Positions 34,228 to 42,774 of a DNA stretch of 64,000 nt are shown piece by piece (position 1 is the stretch's first letter; the number at the start of each line of letters is the position of its first letter). Under the pieces are notes generated by a model. That model was not told the origin of the DNA and did no database searches. It saw nothing but the letters and a program-made list of their open reading frames with translations. The stretch covers positions 186,001 to 250,000 of the forward strand of contig NZ_QJJK01000002.1 of NCBI RefSeq assembly GCF_003201475.1, given 5' to 3'. This DNA comes from Chelatococcus asaccharovorans. GTDB taxonomy: Bacteria > Pseudomonadota > Alphaproteobacteria > Rhizobiales > Beijerinckiaceae. Made by a program: the position numbers and the translations under genes.

Positions 34228-35435
34228 CGGGCCGCTCCCGTGTTGTGCAGCGCCTGTCGCGCGCCAGCATCAAAGCCGAGCTCCGCGAGCACCTCGTCGG
34301 TATGCTCGCCGAGGCGCGGCGCTGTCTTGACCTTGCGTGTCTCCCCGGTGTCGATCGCCGGCGCCAAGGTGCGATAGGGGCCGCCGGCGTGGTCGATCTC
34401 CGTGACGAAGGGGCGGAACTGCTCATGGTTGGCGAGATCCGCATAGCTCTGGACCGGATTGACCCAGATATCGAGCGGCGTGAGCCGGTTGATCAGGTCT
34501 TCCGTCGTATATCGGGCAACATGCTGCGCAATCTGGCCGGCCGCCTTGTCGCGCCAGCGCCGGCGCGCCGCGACATCAGCGTGCGGAGGCGCCTCATCGG
34601 CGAGGCTAGCGAGCGCGGGATCGCCGAAGGCCTCGGCGAGCGCCGGGAACCGCGCCTGGGCGATCGCGAGGAAGCCGTCGGCGGTGCGATAAATCCCGTA
34701 GGGCGGCTCCATATAGACGCTGGCGAAAGGACGATCCGACCGCGGCGCCAGACGCCCGGTGTTGAGGAAAGTGGAGATCTCCTGGATCTGGATTTCGAGG
34801 GCCGCTGCCAGCAGCGACACTTTGAACTCGCGCCCCTTGCCCGTCCGCTGCGCCTCGATATAGCCGGCAAGCGCGGCCTCAGTCGCCAGATGCGAGGCGC
34901 AGGTATCGACCATGTAGACCGGCGACGGATGCGGAAGCCCATCATCCGTGCCCGCGTTGAAGGCCAGACCCGAGAATGACTGTACAAGGAGATCCTGGCC
35001 CGGCCGATCGACCATCGGCCCCTCGTCGCCATAGCCGCTGATGGCGACATAGACGAGCTTCGGATTGATGCGATTGAGCGTCGCAAAATCAATCCCGAGC
35101 TTGGCGGCAACGCGCGGCCGGAAGTTCTGCACGAGAATGTCGGACTGGGCGACGAGTCGGTGCAGAATCTCCTGCGACGACGGCTGCTTCAGATCGAGGC
35201 AGATGCCCCGCTTGCCCCGGTTGAGCATGAGAAAGGCGCTCGATTCCCCGCCATGACGATAGCCATCGATCGGCCATTGCCGGGAGAAATCGCCGGCCGG
35301 CGACTCGATCTTGATGACGTCGGCGCCGAGATCGCTCATGCGCGCTGTCGCCAGCGGGCCAGCCATGGCGATCGTCAGATCGAGCACGCGGACGCCCTTG
35401 AGAACGGAACTGCTGGAATGGGTTGCGGAGGACAC
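34224..35435 (-). CDS. class III CoA-transferase (CaiB/BaiF family)
   Basis: 403 residues from a GTG at 35435 with AGGCAGG upstream. The ATG at 35462 is in frame but has no ribosome site and lies within the operator palindrome, so the GTG is preferred. Motifs: LKGVRVLDLTIAMAGPLAT, SDLGADVIKIESP, RGKRGICLDLK, VQNFRPRVAAKLGID and the MVDTCAS segment with the likely catalytic Asp. It moves CoA from a donor thioester to a free carboxylate. First gene of a coupled trio and probably the activation step for the acid imported by the TRAP system. Confidence 0.91.
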   Translation of the reverse strand: MSSATHSSSSVLKGVRVLDLTIAMAGPLATARMSDLGADVIKIESPAGDFSRQWPIDGYRHGGESSAFLMLNRGKRGICLDLKQPSSQEILHRLVAQSDILVQNFRPRVAAKLGIDFATLNRINPKLVYVAISGYGDEGPMVDRPGQDLLVQSFSGLAFNAGTDDGLPHPSPVYMVDTCASHLATEAALAGYIEAQRTGKGREFKVSLLAAALEIQIQEISTFLNTGRLAPRSDRPFASVYMEPPYGIYRTADGFLAIAQARFPALAEAFGDPALASLADEAPPHADVAARRRWRDKAAGQIAQHVARYTTEDLINRLTPLDIWVNPVQSYADLANHEQFRPFVTEIDHAGGPYRTLAPAIDTGETRKVKTAPRLGEHTDEVLAELGFDAGARQALHNTGAAR

Positions 35436-35460
35436 GGGCACCTGCCTGGTTGAACAATCC

Positions 35461-35487
35461 ATAGATCATAAATCATATATGATCTAT
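35461..35487. promoter_or_regulatory. 27-bp operator palindrome between CoA-transferase and GntR genes
   Basis: ATAGATCAT (35461-35469), nine bases, ATGATCTAT (35479-35487): perfect 9-bp arms in an AT-rich island of otherwise GC-rich DNA, between divergently transcribed genes. On the minus strand TTGCGA and a TTTATG-like -10 lie across it. It is the likely site of the adjacent GntR regulator. Confidence 0.65.
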
Positions 35488-35610
35488 GATCGCAAGAGCT
35501 GAATGTGCCATCGCCGGCAAATGGCAGCAGCGCCCGCCGAAGGGCGGGGCTTGTCTCTCCCAGCCCCGCTTTCCCCTTCCGGGAATCGGGCAAAGGCGGT
35601 AAAGGTCACG

Positions 35611-36312
35611 ATGATGGAGCCTGTACGCGAGCCCGCTTTGCCCCTTTCCGTCCGCGCAGGCCGGAGCGATCTGCAGCGCTCCAATCTGGTCGACCAGATT
35701 CATGACGAGCTACACCGCCGGATCACCGACCGGCTGATGACTGCGGGCGAGCGCATCATCATCGACAAGCTCGCCGCCGAATTCGGCGTCAGCCTGATTC
35801 CCGTCCGGGAGGCTCTCGCACGCCTGAAGGTCGAGCGGCTCGTCACCCACGAATCCAACAAGGGCTACCGCGTCGCGCCGGCGCCGGAAGGCTTCGAGAT
35901 GCGCAAGCTCTTCGAGGCACGGCTGATCGTGGAACTTGGAGCGCTCGAGCAGGGCTTCGGCAATCTCACGGATGCGCTCGTCGAGCAGCTCGCCGCCATC
36001 AACGCGACCATCCGCAAGGGCGACTATGGGCCCGAGTTCGCGAGCTTCCGCGACTTCATCGATCGCAATGCCCATTTTCATCGGCTGATCGTCGGGCTCG
36101 CGCAAAATCCGTTCATCGACGAGGCCTACAGCATGCTGGGCTATCATCAGCGCGTGGCCCAGACGCTGTTCGGGCGCGGCCCTGACAATCTGGACATGAT
36201 CGTGCGCGAGCACGACGCCATCGTCGAGGCGCTGCGCAAGCGCGATCTCGCCGCCGCCAAACAGGCGCTCGGCGATCATATCCGCAACGGCATGGACCCC
36301 TATCTGGCGTAG
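35611..36312 (+). CDS. GntR family transcriptional regulator, FCD subfamily
   Basis: 233 residues from the ATG at 35611 behind AAAGGT; the frame is open from 35503 but that start has no site. Winged helix at about 25-95 (AGERIIIDKLAAEFGVS, IPVREALARLKVERLV) and an FCD domain with DRNAHFHRLIVGLA. It is divergent from the CoA-transferase operon across a clear palindrome and most likely represses that operon and perhaps the TRAP genes. Confidence 0.91.
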   Translation: MMEPVREPALPLSVRAGRSDLQRSNLVDQIHDELHRRITDRLMTAGERIIIDKLAAEFGVSLIPVREALARLKVERLVTHESNKGYRVAPAPEGFEMRKLFEARLIVELGALEQGFGNLTDALVEQLAAINATIRKGDYGPEFASFRDFIDRNAHFHRLIVGLAQNPFIDEAYSMLGYHQRVAQTLFGRGPDNLDMIVREHDAIVEALRKRDLAAAKQALGDHIRNGMDPYLA

Positions 36313-36733
36313 TCGGACGCGAGGCGCACCAGACAATTGATACGACACCGCCCGTCTCGACGGTGGATGCTTTTGGTCGTCCGGTCGAGACGCATCGGAA
36401 CGCGTCCCGGCCGGACTCGCTCCATCCGGTGTCCCTAGGACCAATCGAGCGCTTTCAGCCGTCATGGCCGGGCTTGTCATTGAAGTCGGGCTTGCCCGAC
36501 TTCAATTTGTCCAACGCGGAACTCGGCTACAGCCGAGTTCCGTTGCCATCCCGATGTATCGAGGCGCCTTTCCGATCGGGATCACCGGGACAAGCCCGGT
36601 GATGACGATGGTATCTCTCGGGCAATTCTCGAATGTCAATTCACCCGAAGCCTGATCATCAAATGCTTATCAGCGTGGGCGACCACAGCATGTGCTATAG
36701 CGGCCCCCCTCACGTGACATCTCACAAATCACT
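36313..36733. other. intergenic region with REP-like palindromes
   Basis: No gene is seen in about 420 bases. From ~36460 to 36605 it is packed with hairpins: GTCATGGCCGGGC with GCCCGGTGATGAC-like counterpart, GAAGTCGGGCTTGCCCGACTTC, and GGAACTCGGC...GCCGAGTTCC. The outer sequence is related to the element at 30846-31031. Confidence 0.55.
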
Positions 36734-36747
36734 TGTGACATGTCACA
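36734..36747. promoter_or_regulatory. 14-bp perfect palindrome at the regulator start, candidate operator
   Basis: TGTGACATGTCACA is perfectly symmetrical and lies 20 bases upstream of the ATG at 36768. A half-similar GTGACATCTCAC occurs at about 36714-36725. Autoregulation by the adjacent GntR-like protein is inferred. Confidence 0.5.
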
Positions 36748-36767
36748 TGCTGTGCTCAACTGGGCCT

Positions 36768-37562
36768 ATGCTCGATCGATCGTCCCCATTCCTGACAACG
36801 CTGCCGCCTGGACCCGCCACCAAAGGCGCCGTCGCCAGCCAGGTGCTGCGCCACGCCCTACTGACCTGCGATCTCGCTCCGGGTTCGGCCTTTTCCGAAG
36901 TGGAGATCGAGACGCGGTTCCGGCTGGGGCGCGCGAGCATCCGCGGGGCGCTCGCGGGCCTTGCCGGCGAGGGGCTTGTCACCGCCCTTCCCAGGCAGGG
37001 CTGGCGCGCGGCGCCGATCACCGGGGCCCTGATCGGCAGTCTGATTGCAGCGCGCCGCCAGATCGAGCCGGCACTGGCGAACCGCAAGCTATCGCCCGCC
37101 GAAATCACTCGCCTCGATTCGCTCGTGATGCTCGATGCCGCGCTCGTTGGCAGGGGGGACGTCCAGGCGCTCACCACGGCGCGCATCACGGATCGGCAGA
37201 TCATGGACGTGATCGCGCTCGGCGCGGGGCTCTTTCAGCGCAAATGGCTCACGGAGACCTGGGATCACTGCGCGCGGGTCCTGGCCTTTCTCGAGAAAGG
37301 CGAGTTGACGTACCACCCGCTCTCGCGCGCCAATCTCGTTTCCGCCCTCAGGGATGGGGATGCCCAGCTGGCCGGCGTCGAACTTCTGCGCGATATCGAA
37401 GCCTTCGAGCGTTTTGTCACGCGGGCGCTTCTCGAACGATCCGATCTCACGATCGAGAGCGCGGCACAACGGTCCGCGCGCCGCATGCGCGACAAGCCGG
37501 CACCCGGCGCGACAGCAAACGCGCAATCTGGCGAGACATCGAAGCCCTCACGCAGATCTTGA
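36768..37562 (+). CDS. GntR-like transcriptional regulator
   Basis: 264 residues from the ATG at 36768 (36747 is an alternative that overlaps the palindrome). A GntR winged helix is clear at about 15-75 (VASQVLRHALLTCDLAPGSA, RLGRASIRGALAGLAGEGLV). The C-terminal part is helical like an FCD domain but shorter and less conserved, with LARRQIEPAL-like and TDRQIMDVIALGA segments and few metal-site residues. It precedes the peptide-transporter operon on the same strand by 34 bases and likely controls it. Confidence 0.82.
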   Translation: MLDRSSPFLTTLPPGPATKGAVASQVLRHALLTCDLAPGSAFSEVEIETRFRLGRASIRGALAGLAGEGLVTALPRQGWRAAPITGALIGSLIAARRQIEPALANRKLSPAEITRLDSLVMLDAALVGRGDVQALTTARITDRQIMDVIALGAGLFQRKWLTETWDHCARVLAFLEKGELTYHPLSRANLVSALRDGDAQLAGVELLRDIEAFERFVTRALLERSDLTIESAAQRSARRMRDKPAPGATANAQSGETSKPSRRS

Positions 37563-37596
37563 GCATGGCAGTCTAACAGCTATTGGGGACAATAAA

Positions 37597-39099
37597 ATGG
37601 CGTCACGCAGCTCGAAAATTGCAGCGATTTTACTTGGATTGTCTCTTGCGTCGGCGCCTGGCGCCCTTCTTGCCAAGGACAGGCTGACGGTGGATCTCGT
37701 CAACGAGCCCTCCTCGCTCGATCCGCAGGTGCAATGGAATCCGGACAGCTACTACGTCTACCGCAATATCTTCGACAATCTTCTGACCCGCGACGACAAG
37801 GGCGACATTGTCCCGCAGGTCGCGAAGTCCTGGAAATACCTGTCGGATACGGAAATCGAATTCGACATTCGCGACGACATCACCTTCCATGACGGCAAGA
37901 AGCTGACCGCCGAGGACGTCGCCTTCAGCGTCCAGCGCATCACCGATCCGAAGTTCGGCAGCCCGCAGTTGGGCCAGTTCAACAAGATCATCAAGGCCGA
38001 AGCGACGAGCCCAACCAAGGTCAAACTGACGACCGACGGCGCCTATCCCGCCCTCCTCGCCCAGCTTACCAAACTGTCGATCGTGCCGAAGCATGTCGTT
38101 GAGGCCGTCGGCAAGGATGCGTTCAACCTGAAGCCGGTCGGCAGCGGCCCGTACACGTTCGACACCTGGCAGCGCGGCGTCCAGGTGACGCTCAACGCCA
38201 ACCCGAACTACTGGGGCGACAAGGGGCCATTCCCCACGGCCGTGTTCCGCGCCGTGCCGGATGCCGCGACGCGCGTCGCCAATCTCCAGGCCGGCACCAG
38301 CGATCTCGCCGTCACGCTCGATTCCGATCTCGCCGAGCAGCTCAAGAATTCGCAGAAGGCGAAGGTGCTTTCGGTGCTCACCGAGCGCGTCGCCTATCTT
38401 CGCCTCAACCCGACGAAGCCTCCCTTAGACAACCCGAAAATCAGGCAGGCGGTTGCCTATGCGATCGACAAGGAAGGCCTCATCGATGGCATCCTCGGCG
38501 GCTATGACAAGCCGGTGCCGGAGATGCTGACACCGTCGCACGTGGGCTGGGTCGCCGACATCAAGGCCCCGTCGTTCGATCTGGCCAAGGCCAAGGCCCT
38601 GGTGGCCGAGGCCGGGCCTGTCGCTAAAACGGAGATCGAGCTCGCGACCTCACCCGTCTTCGATCAGCGCATCGTGCAGGCCATCCAGCAGATGCTGACG
38701 GAAGCCGGACTGAACGTGAAGATCAACATGTCCGACATGGCGAATTACCTGAAGCGCGCCCAGGGCGGCCTCGACGCCACGCCGGCGCTGAGCTTCGGCC
38801 GCTGGTCCTGCGCGTGCCAGGATGCCGACGGCGTGCTGTTCCCGCTCCTCCACAAGAGCAGTTCCTGGTCCGTCTATCGCAACGACAAGGCCGATGCGCT
38901 GCTGGAGGCGGCCCGCGCGACGCTCGACGAAAAGAAGCGCCTCGATGCCTATCGGCAGATCCATGAGATCGTCGCCGAGGACGTGCCGCTGGTGCCGCTG
39001 TACCAGGTTGCGGCGATTTACGGCGCGGCGAAGCCCCTCCAGTGGCAGCCCTCGCCCGGCGAAAGCCTGTTTCTCAACCGTATGAGCTGGAAGGACTAA
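37597..39099 (+). CDS. peptide-type ABC transporter binding protein (SBP family 5), copy 1
   Basis: 500 residues from the ATG at 37597, behind GGGGAC. Sec signal peptide ends GALLA-KD. The mature part has the DppA/OppA hallmarks: VNEPSSLDPQVQWN, YRNIFDNLLTRDDKGDIVP and DDITFHDGKKLTAEDVAFS. It delivers di/oligopeptides or related amides to the DppBC-like permeases at 40972. The next gene is a close paralogue of the same length; the N-terminal two thirds are almost identical and the C-terminal third differs more. Confidence 0.93.
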   Translation: MASRSSKIAAILLGLSLASAPGALLAKDRLTVDLVNEPSSLDPQVQWNPDSYYVYRNIFDNLLTRDDKGDIVPQVAKSWKYLSDTEIEFDIRDDITFHDGKKLTAEDVAFSVQRITDPKFGSPQLGQFNKIIKAEATSPTKVKLTTDGAYPALLAQLTKLSIVPKHVVEAVGKDAFNLKPVGSGPYTFDTWQRGVQVTLNANPNYWGDKGPFPTAVFRAVPDAATRVANLQAGTSDLAVTLDSDLAEQLKNSQKAKVLSVLTERVAYLRLNPTKPPLDNPKIRQAVAYAIDKEGLIDGILGGYDKPVPEMLTPSHVGWVADIKAPSFDLAKAKALVAEAGPVAKTEIELATSPVFDQRIVQAIQQMLTEAGLNVKINMSDMANYLKRAQGGLDATPALSFGRWSCACQDADGVLFPLLHKSSSWSVYRNDKADALLEAARATLDEKKRLDAYRQIHEIVAEDVPLVPLYQVAAIYGAAKPLQWQPSPGESLFLNRMSWKD

Positions 39100-39190
39100 A
39101 CAGCTTTCAGGGAGAGCCCACTCCTTACAACGCACAATAATGGGCCGTGAAACACAAGTCTTTCAGATGGAACTTGATGGGAGAACGGTT

Positions 39191-40693
39191 ATGTCGATAC
39201 GAGGCAGGGGGCTCGTGGCGGCCCTTCTGGGATTATGCCTGACAGTCGCACCCGGCGCGCTGATGGCCAAGGACAGGCTGACGGTGGATCTCGTCAACGA
39301 GCCATCGTCGCTTGACCCGCAGGTGCAATGGAACCCGGACAGCTATTTCGTCTACCGCAATATCTTCGACAATCTGGTGACCCGCGACGACAAGGGCGAC
39401 ATTGTTCCGCAGGTCGCGACGTCCTGGAAATACCTGTCGGATACGGAAGTCGAATTCCAGATCCGGGACGACATCACCTTCCACGACGGCAAGAAGCTGA
39501 CCGCCGAGGATGTCGCCTTCAGCGTCCAGCGCATCACGGATCCGAAGTTCGGCAGCCCGCAGCTCAGCCAGTTCAACAAGATCATCAAGGCCGAAGCGAC
39601 GAGCCCGACCACGGTCAAGCTGACGACCGACGGTGCCTATCCCGCGCTGCTCGCCCAGTTAGTCAAGCTGTCGATCGTGCCGAAACACGTGGTGGAAGCC
39701 GTCGGCAAGGATGCGTTCAACCTGAAGCCGGTCGGCAGCGGTCCGTACAAGTTCGACGACTGGCAGCGCGGCGTGCAGGTGACTCTGAGCGCGAACCCCA
39801 ACTACTGGGGCCAGAAGGGGCCATTCCCCACCGCCGTGTTCCGCGCCGTCCCGGATGCCGCGACCCGCGTCGCCAATCTCCAGGCCGGCACTGCCGACCT
39901 CGCGGTCACGCTCGATTCCGATCTCGCGGCGCAACTCAAGAATTCACCAAAAGCAAAGGTGCTTTCTGTTCTCACCGAACGCGTCGCCTATCTCGCGATG
40001 AACGTGCAGAAGGCCCCCCTCAACAATCCGAAACTGCGCGAGGCGGTGGCCTATGCCATCGACAAGGAGGGGCTCGTCGACGGCATCCTCGGCGGCTACG
40101 ACAAGGCCGTTCCGCAGATGCTCTCGCCGGCCCATGTCGGCTGGGTCGAGGGTATCGAGGCCCTGCCCTTCGATCTCGCCAAGGCGAAGGCGCTCGTGGC
40201 CGAGGCCGGTCCCGCGGGCAAGCAGGAGATCGGGCTGCTGACCTCGCCGGTCTATGATCAGCGGGTTGTGCAAGCCATCCAGCAGATGCTGCGTGAGGCC
40301 GGCCTCAACGTCAAAATCGAGATGACGGACATGGCGACCTGGCTGAAGCAGATGCAGAGCGGGCCGGATGTCATCCCGCAGATGGCGTTCAGCCGCTGGT
40401 CCTGCGCCTGCCAGGATGCCGATGGCGTCCTGTTTCCGATCCTGCATTCATCGAGCGGCTGGGCGAACGCCAACGACAAGGTCATCGACAGTCTCCTCGT
40501 CGAGGCACGCCAGACCCTCGACGAGAAGAAGCGGCTCGACGCCTATCGCGGCGTGCATGAGCGGGTGCGGACCGAGCGTTTCATCATCCCGCTCTATCAG
40601 GTCGGCATCGTCTATGGCGCCGCCAAGGGCCTGCAATGGACGCCGACACCCAACGAGAGCATGTTCATCAACCGCATGAGCTGGAAGGATTAG
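39191..40693 (+). CDS. peptide-type ABC transporter binding protein (SBP family 5), copy 2
   Basis: 500 residues from the ATG at 39191, signal peptide ending GALMA-KD. Nearly the same protein as the preceding gene: shared PSSLDPQVQWNPDSY, VGSGPY, NYWG, VFRAVPDAATRVANLQAG and RWSCACQDADGVLFP. Differences concentrate after about residue 270 (for example SSGWANANDK versus SSSWSVYRND). A tandem duplication with partial homogenisation is likely, giving one transporter two ligand ranges. A 103-bp palindromic element follows before the permease genes. Confidence 0.93.
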   Translation: MSIRGRGLVAALLGLCLTVAPGALMAKDRLTVDLVNEPSSLDPQVQWNPDSYFVYRNIFDNLVTRDDKGDIVPQVATSWKYLSDTEVEFQIRDDITFHDGKKLTAEDVAFSVQRITDPKFGSPQLSQFNKIIKAEATSPTTVKLTTDGAYPALLAQLVKLSIVPKHVVEAVGKDAFNLKPVGSGPYKFDDWQRGVQVTLSANPNYWGQKGPFPTAVFRAVPDAATRVANLQAGTADLAVTLDSDLAAQLKNSPKAKVLSVLTERVAYLAMNVQKAPLNNPKLREAVAYAIDKEGLVDGILGGYDKAVPQMLSPAHVGWVEGIEALPFDLAKAKALVAEAGPAGKQEIGLLTSPVYDQRVVQAIQQMLREAGLNVKIEMTDMATWLKQMQSGPDVIPQMAFSRWSCACQDADGVLFPILHSSSGWANANDKVIDSLLVEARQTLDEKKRLDAYRGVHERVRTERFIIPLYQVGIVYGAAKGLQWTPTPNESMFINRMSWKD

Positions 40694-40735
40694 GACCGAT
40701 CGGTATCCAGCCGAAAGGGATAGATCTCGGCTCGA

Positions 40736-40838
40736 GTCATCCCCGGCGGCCAGCATAGCTGGCCGGGAAGGGGATCCAGACATCAAGCAATATGGTCCAT
40801 GGATCCCCTTTCCGGCGCTCCGCGCCGCCGGGGATGAC
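40736..40838. repeat. 103-bp palindromic element, copy 1
   Basis: Begins GTCATCCCCGGCG and ends CGCCGGGGATGAC, with inner inverted GGAAGGGGATCC / GGATCCCCTTTCC. The same 103-bp element, same length, is at 54738-54840. Here it sits 3' of the second binding-protein gene and before the permease genes, where a stable RNA hairpin could uncouple their expression levels. Confidence 0.75.
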
Positions 40839-40971
40839 ACCGAGGGTCCAGACCCACAACCGGCAGATGCCTGAATGCCGGCCGTTCGCCATCCAGCGCT
40901 TCCAAGGGGGCATCATGCTCCACGGGAGCGATATCATCTCGTTTCACCTTGTTGGGCAGGACTTGAGATAG

Positions 40972-41901
40972 ATGCGACGTTTCCTCGTCCGGAGGGTAGG
41001 CCAGGTGATCGGCACGATCTTCGGCGTCGTCACCCTGATCTTCTTCCTCCAGCGCCTGACCGGCGACCCGACCTTCCTGCTCGTCCCGGAAACGGCGACG
41101 CAGGCGGATATCGATGCCCTGCGCCATTCGCTGGGCTTCGACCGGCCGCTCTTCGTGCAGTACCTGGATTTTCTTGGGCAGATCGTCCGGTTCGATCTCG
41201 GCCGCTCGGTCATCCAGAATATTCCGGTCTGGGATATCATCGCCTCACGCGTGCCCTATACCCTGCAGCTCGCGGGCGGTGCTTTCCTTGTTGCCTTCGG
41301 GCTCGGCATTCCCGTCGGCATCGTGCTGGCCTTGCATCGTGAACACATCGCCGCGCGGGTGCTCGCCGGCATCGTGTTGTCCGCCCAGAGCATGCCGACG
41401 TTCTGGAGCGGCATCCTGCTCATCATGATCTTCGCGGTCACGCTCGGCTGGCTGCCGCCGTCGTCGGCCGGCGGCATCGATCATCTCATCATGCCGTCCT
41501 TCGCGCTCGGCCTCCTCAGCATGGCCACTTTCGCGCGCATCACGCGCACGTCGCTTCTGGACGAGTTGTCGAAGGACTATGTCCGGACGGCACGCTCGCG
41601 CGGCGTCCCGATCGGCAGGCTGCTCGTCCGGCATCTCGCCCGCAACGCCTCCATCCCGATCATCACGGTCTCGGCGCTGGAGATCTCCAACCTGCTCGCC
41701 GGCGCCGTGATCGTCGAGACCGTCTTCGCCTGGCCCGGCCTCGGCCAGGTGACCGTCCAGTCCATCCTGGCGCGCGATTTCCTCGTGGTGCAGGGTGTCG
41801 TGCTGCTCGGCGCCTTCGTCACCGTGGCGCTCAATCTCGCCGCCGATCTCCTCTACAGCGCCGTCGATCCGCGCATTCGCCTCGATGGAGGACGGAGATG
41901 A
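40972..41901 (+). CDS. peptide-type ABC transporter permease, DppB family
   Basis: 309 residues, six predicted membrane helices. N-terminal RRFLVRRVGQVIGTIFGVV, then a periplasmic stretch with LRHSLGFDRPLFVQYLDFL, and the coupling loop DYVRTARSRGVPIGRLLVRH. Pairs with the DppC-like protein. Stop overlaps the next start (ATGA). Confidence 0.94.
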   Translation: MRRFLVRRVGQVIGTIFGVVTLIFFLQRLTGDPTFLLVPETATQADIDALRHSLGFDRPLFVQYLDFLGQIVRFDLGRSVIQNIPVWDIIASRVPYTLQLAGGAFLVAFGLGIPVGIVLALHREHIAARVLAGIVLSAQSMPTFWSGILLIMIFAVTLGWLPPSSAGGIDHLIMPSFALGLLSMATFARITRTSLLDELSKDYVRTARSRGVPIGRLLVRHLARNASIPIITVSALEISNLLAGAVIVETVFAWPGLGQVTVQSILARDFLVVQGVVLLGAFVTVALNLAADLLYSAVDPRIRLDGGRR

Positions 41902-42767
41902 GCGCGGTCACCGCTCCCCCCGCCGTGAGCCGTCCACGCGCGAGCCTCGGCAAGCAGGCTCTGCGCTGGGCGCCGATCGGCCTCATTCTCTTCGCGGTCC
42001 TCGTCGCCGTCTTCGCGCCCTTCATCGCGCCCTATGATCCGAATTCACAAAATCTTCTCGGCCGCATGAAGCCGCCCGGCACGGTATCCCGGAGTTTCCA
42101 CTACCTGCTCGGCAGCGACGAACTCGGGCGCGACCTCTTGAGCCGGCTCATCTTTGGCGCGCGCGTCTCGCTCTTCGTCGCCTTCGCCTCCGTCATCCTG
42201 TCCGGCGTCATCGGCGTCCTGCTCGGCATGCTCGCCGGCTACGCGCGGGGCTGGGTGGAAGTGGTCGTCATGCGGCTCGTCGACGTCTTCCTGTCGATCC
42301 CGGCGATCCTGCTCGCCATCATCACAGTGGCGGTGCTGGGGCCCGGCCTCATCAATGTCATCGTGGTTCTGGCGCTGACGCGTTGGCCGCGTTACGCGCG
42401 GATCGCCTACGGCCAGACGCTCGGCGTCGCCAACATGCCCTATGTCCGGCTCGCCGCCTTCATGGGCGCGTCGGCGCCGCGTGTCCTGTTGCGTCACATC
42501 CTGCCGAACATCATCGGCGCCGTCACCGTGGTGGCGACGCTTGAATTCGGCCTCATGGTCCTGTTCGAGGCGGGCCTCTCCTTCCTCGGCATGGGGGTGC
42601 AGCCGCCGACGTCGAGCTGGGGCGCCATGCTCTCCTCCGGGCGCAACTATCTCGCCACCGCCTGGTGGATTGCCACCTTTCCCGGCATCTGCCTGTTCCT
42701 GCTCGTGCTGTCCGTCAATCTGATCGGCGACGATCTGCGTGATCGTTTCGATCCGCGTTCACAATGA
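41898..42767 (+). CDS. peptide-type ABC transporter permease, DppC family
   Basis: 289 residues. Contains the OppC-type N-terminal region (IAPYDPNSQNLLGRMKPPG), GSDELGRDLLSRLIFGAR and the coupling loop MPYVRLAAFMGASAPRVLLRH, ending in the typical LNLIGDDLRDRFDPR. Starts 4 bases before the DppB stop. Confidence 0.94.
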   Translation: MSAVTAPPAVSRPRASLGKQALRWAPIGLILFAVLVAVFAPFIAPYDPNSQNLLGRMKPPGTVSRSFHYLLGSDELGRDLLSRLIFGARVSLFVAFASVILSGVIGVLLGMLAGYARGWVEVVVMRLVDVFLSIPAILLAIITVAVLGPGLINVIVVLALTRWPRYARIAYGQTLGVANMPYVRLAAFMGASAPRVLLRHILPNIIGAVTVVATLEFGLMVLFEAGLSFLGMGVQPPTSSWGAMLSSGRNYLATAWWIATFPGICLFLLVLSVNLIGDDLRDRFDPRSQ

Positions 42768-42774
42768 GGCCATC

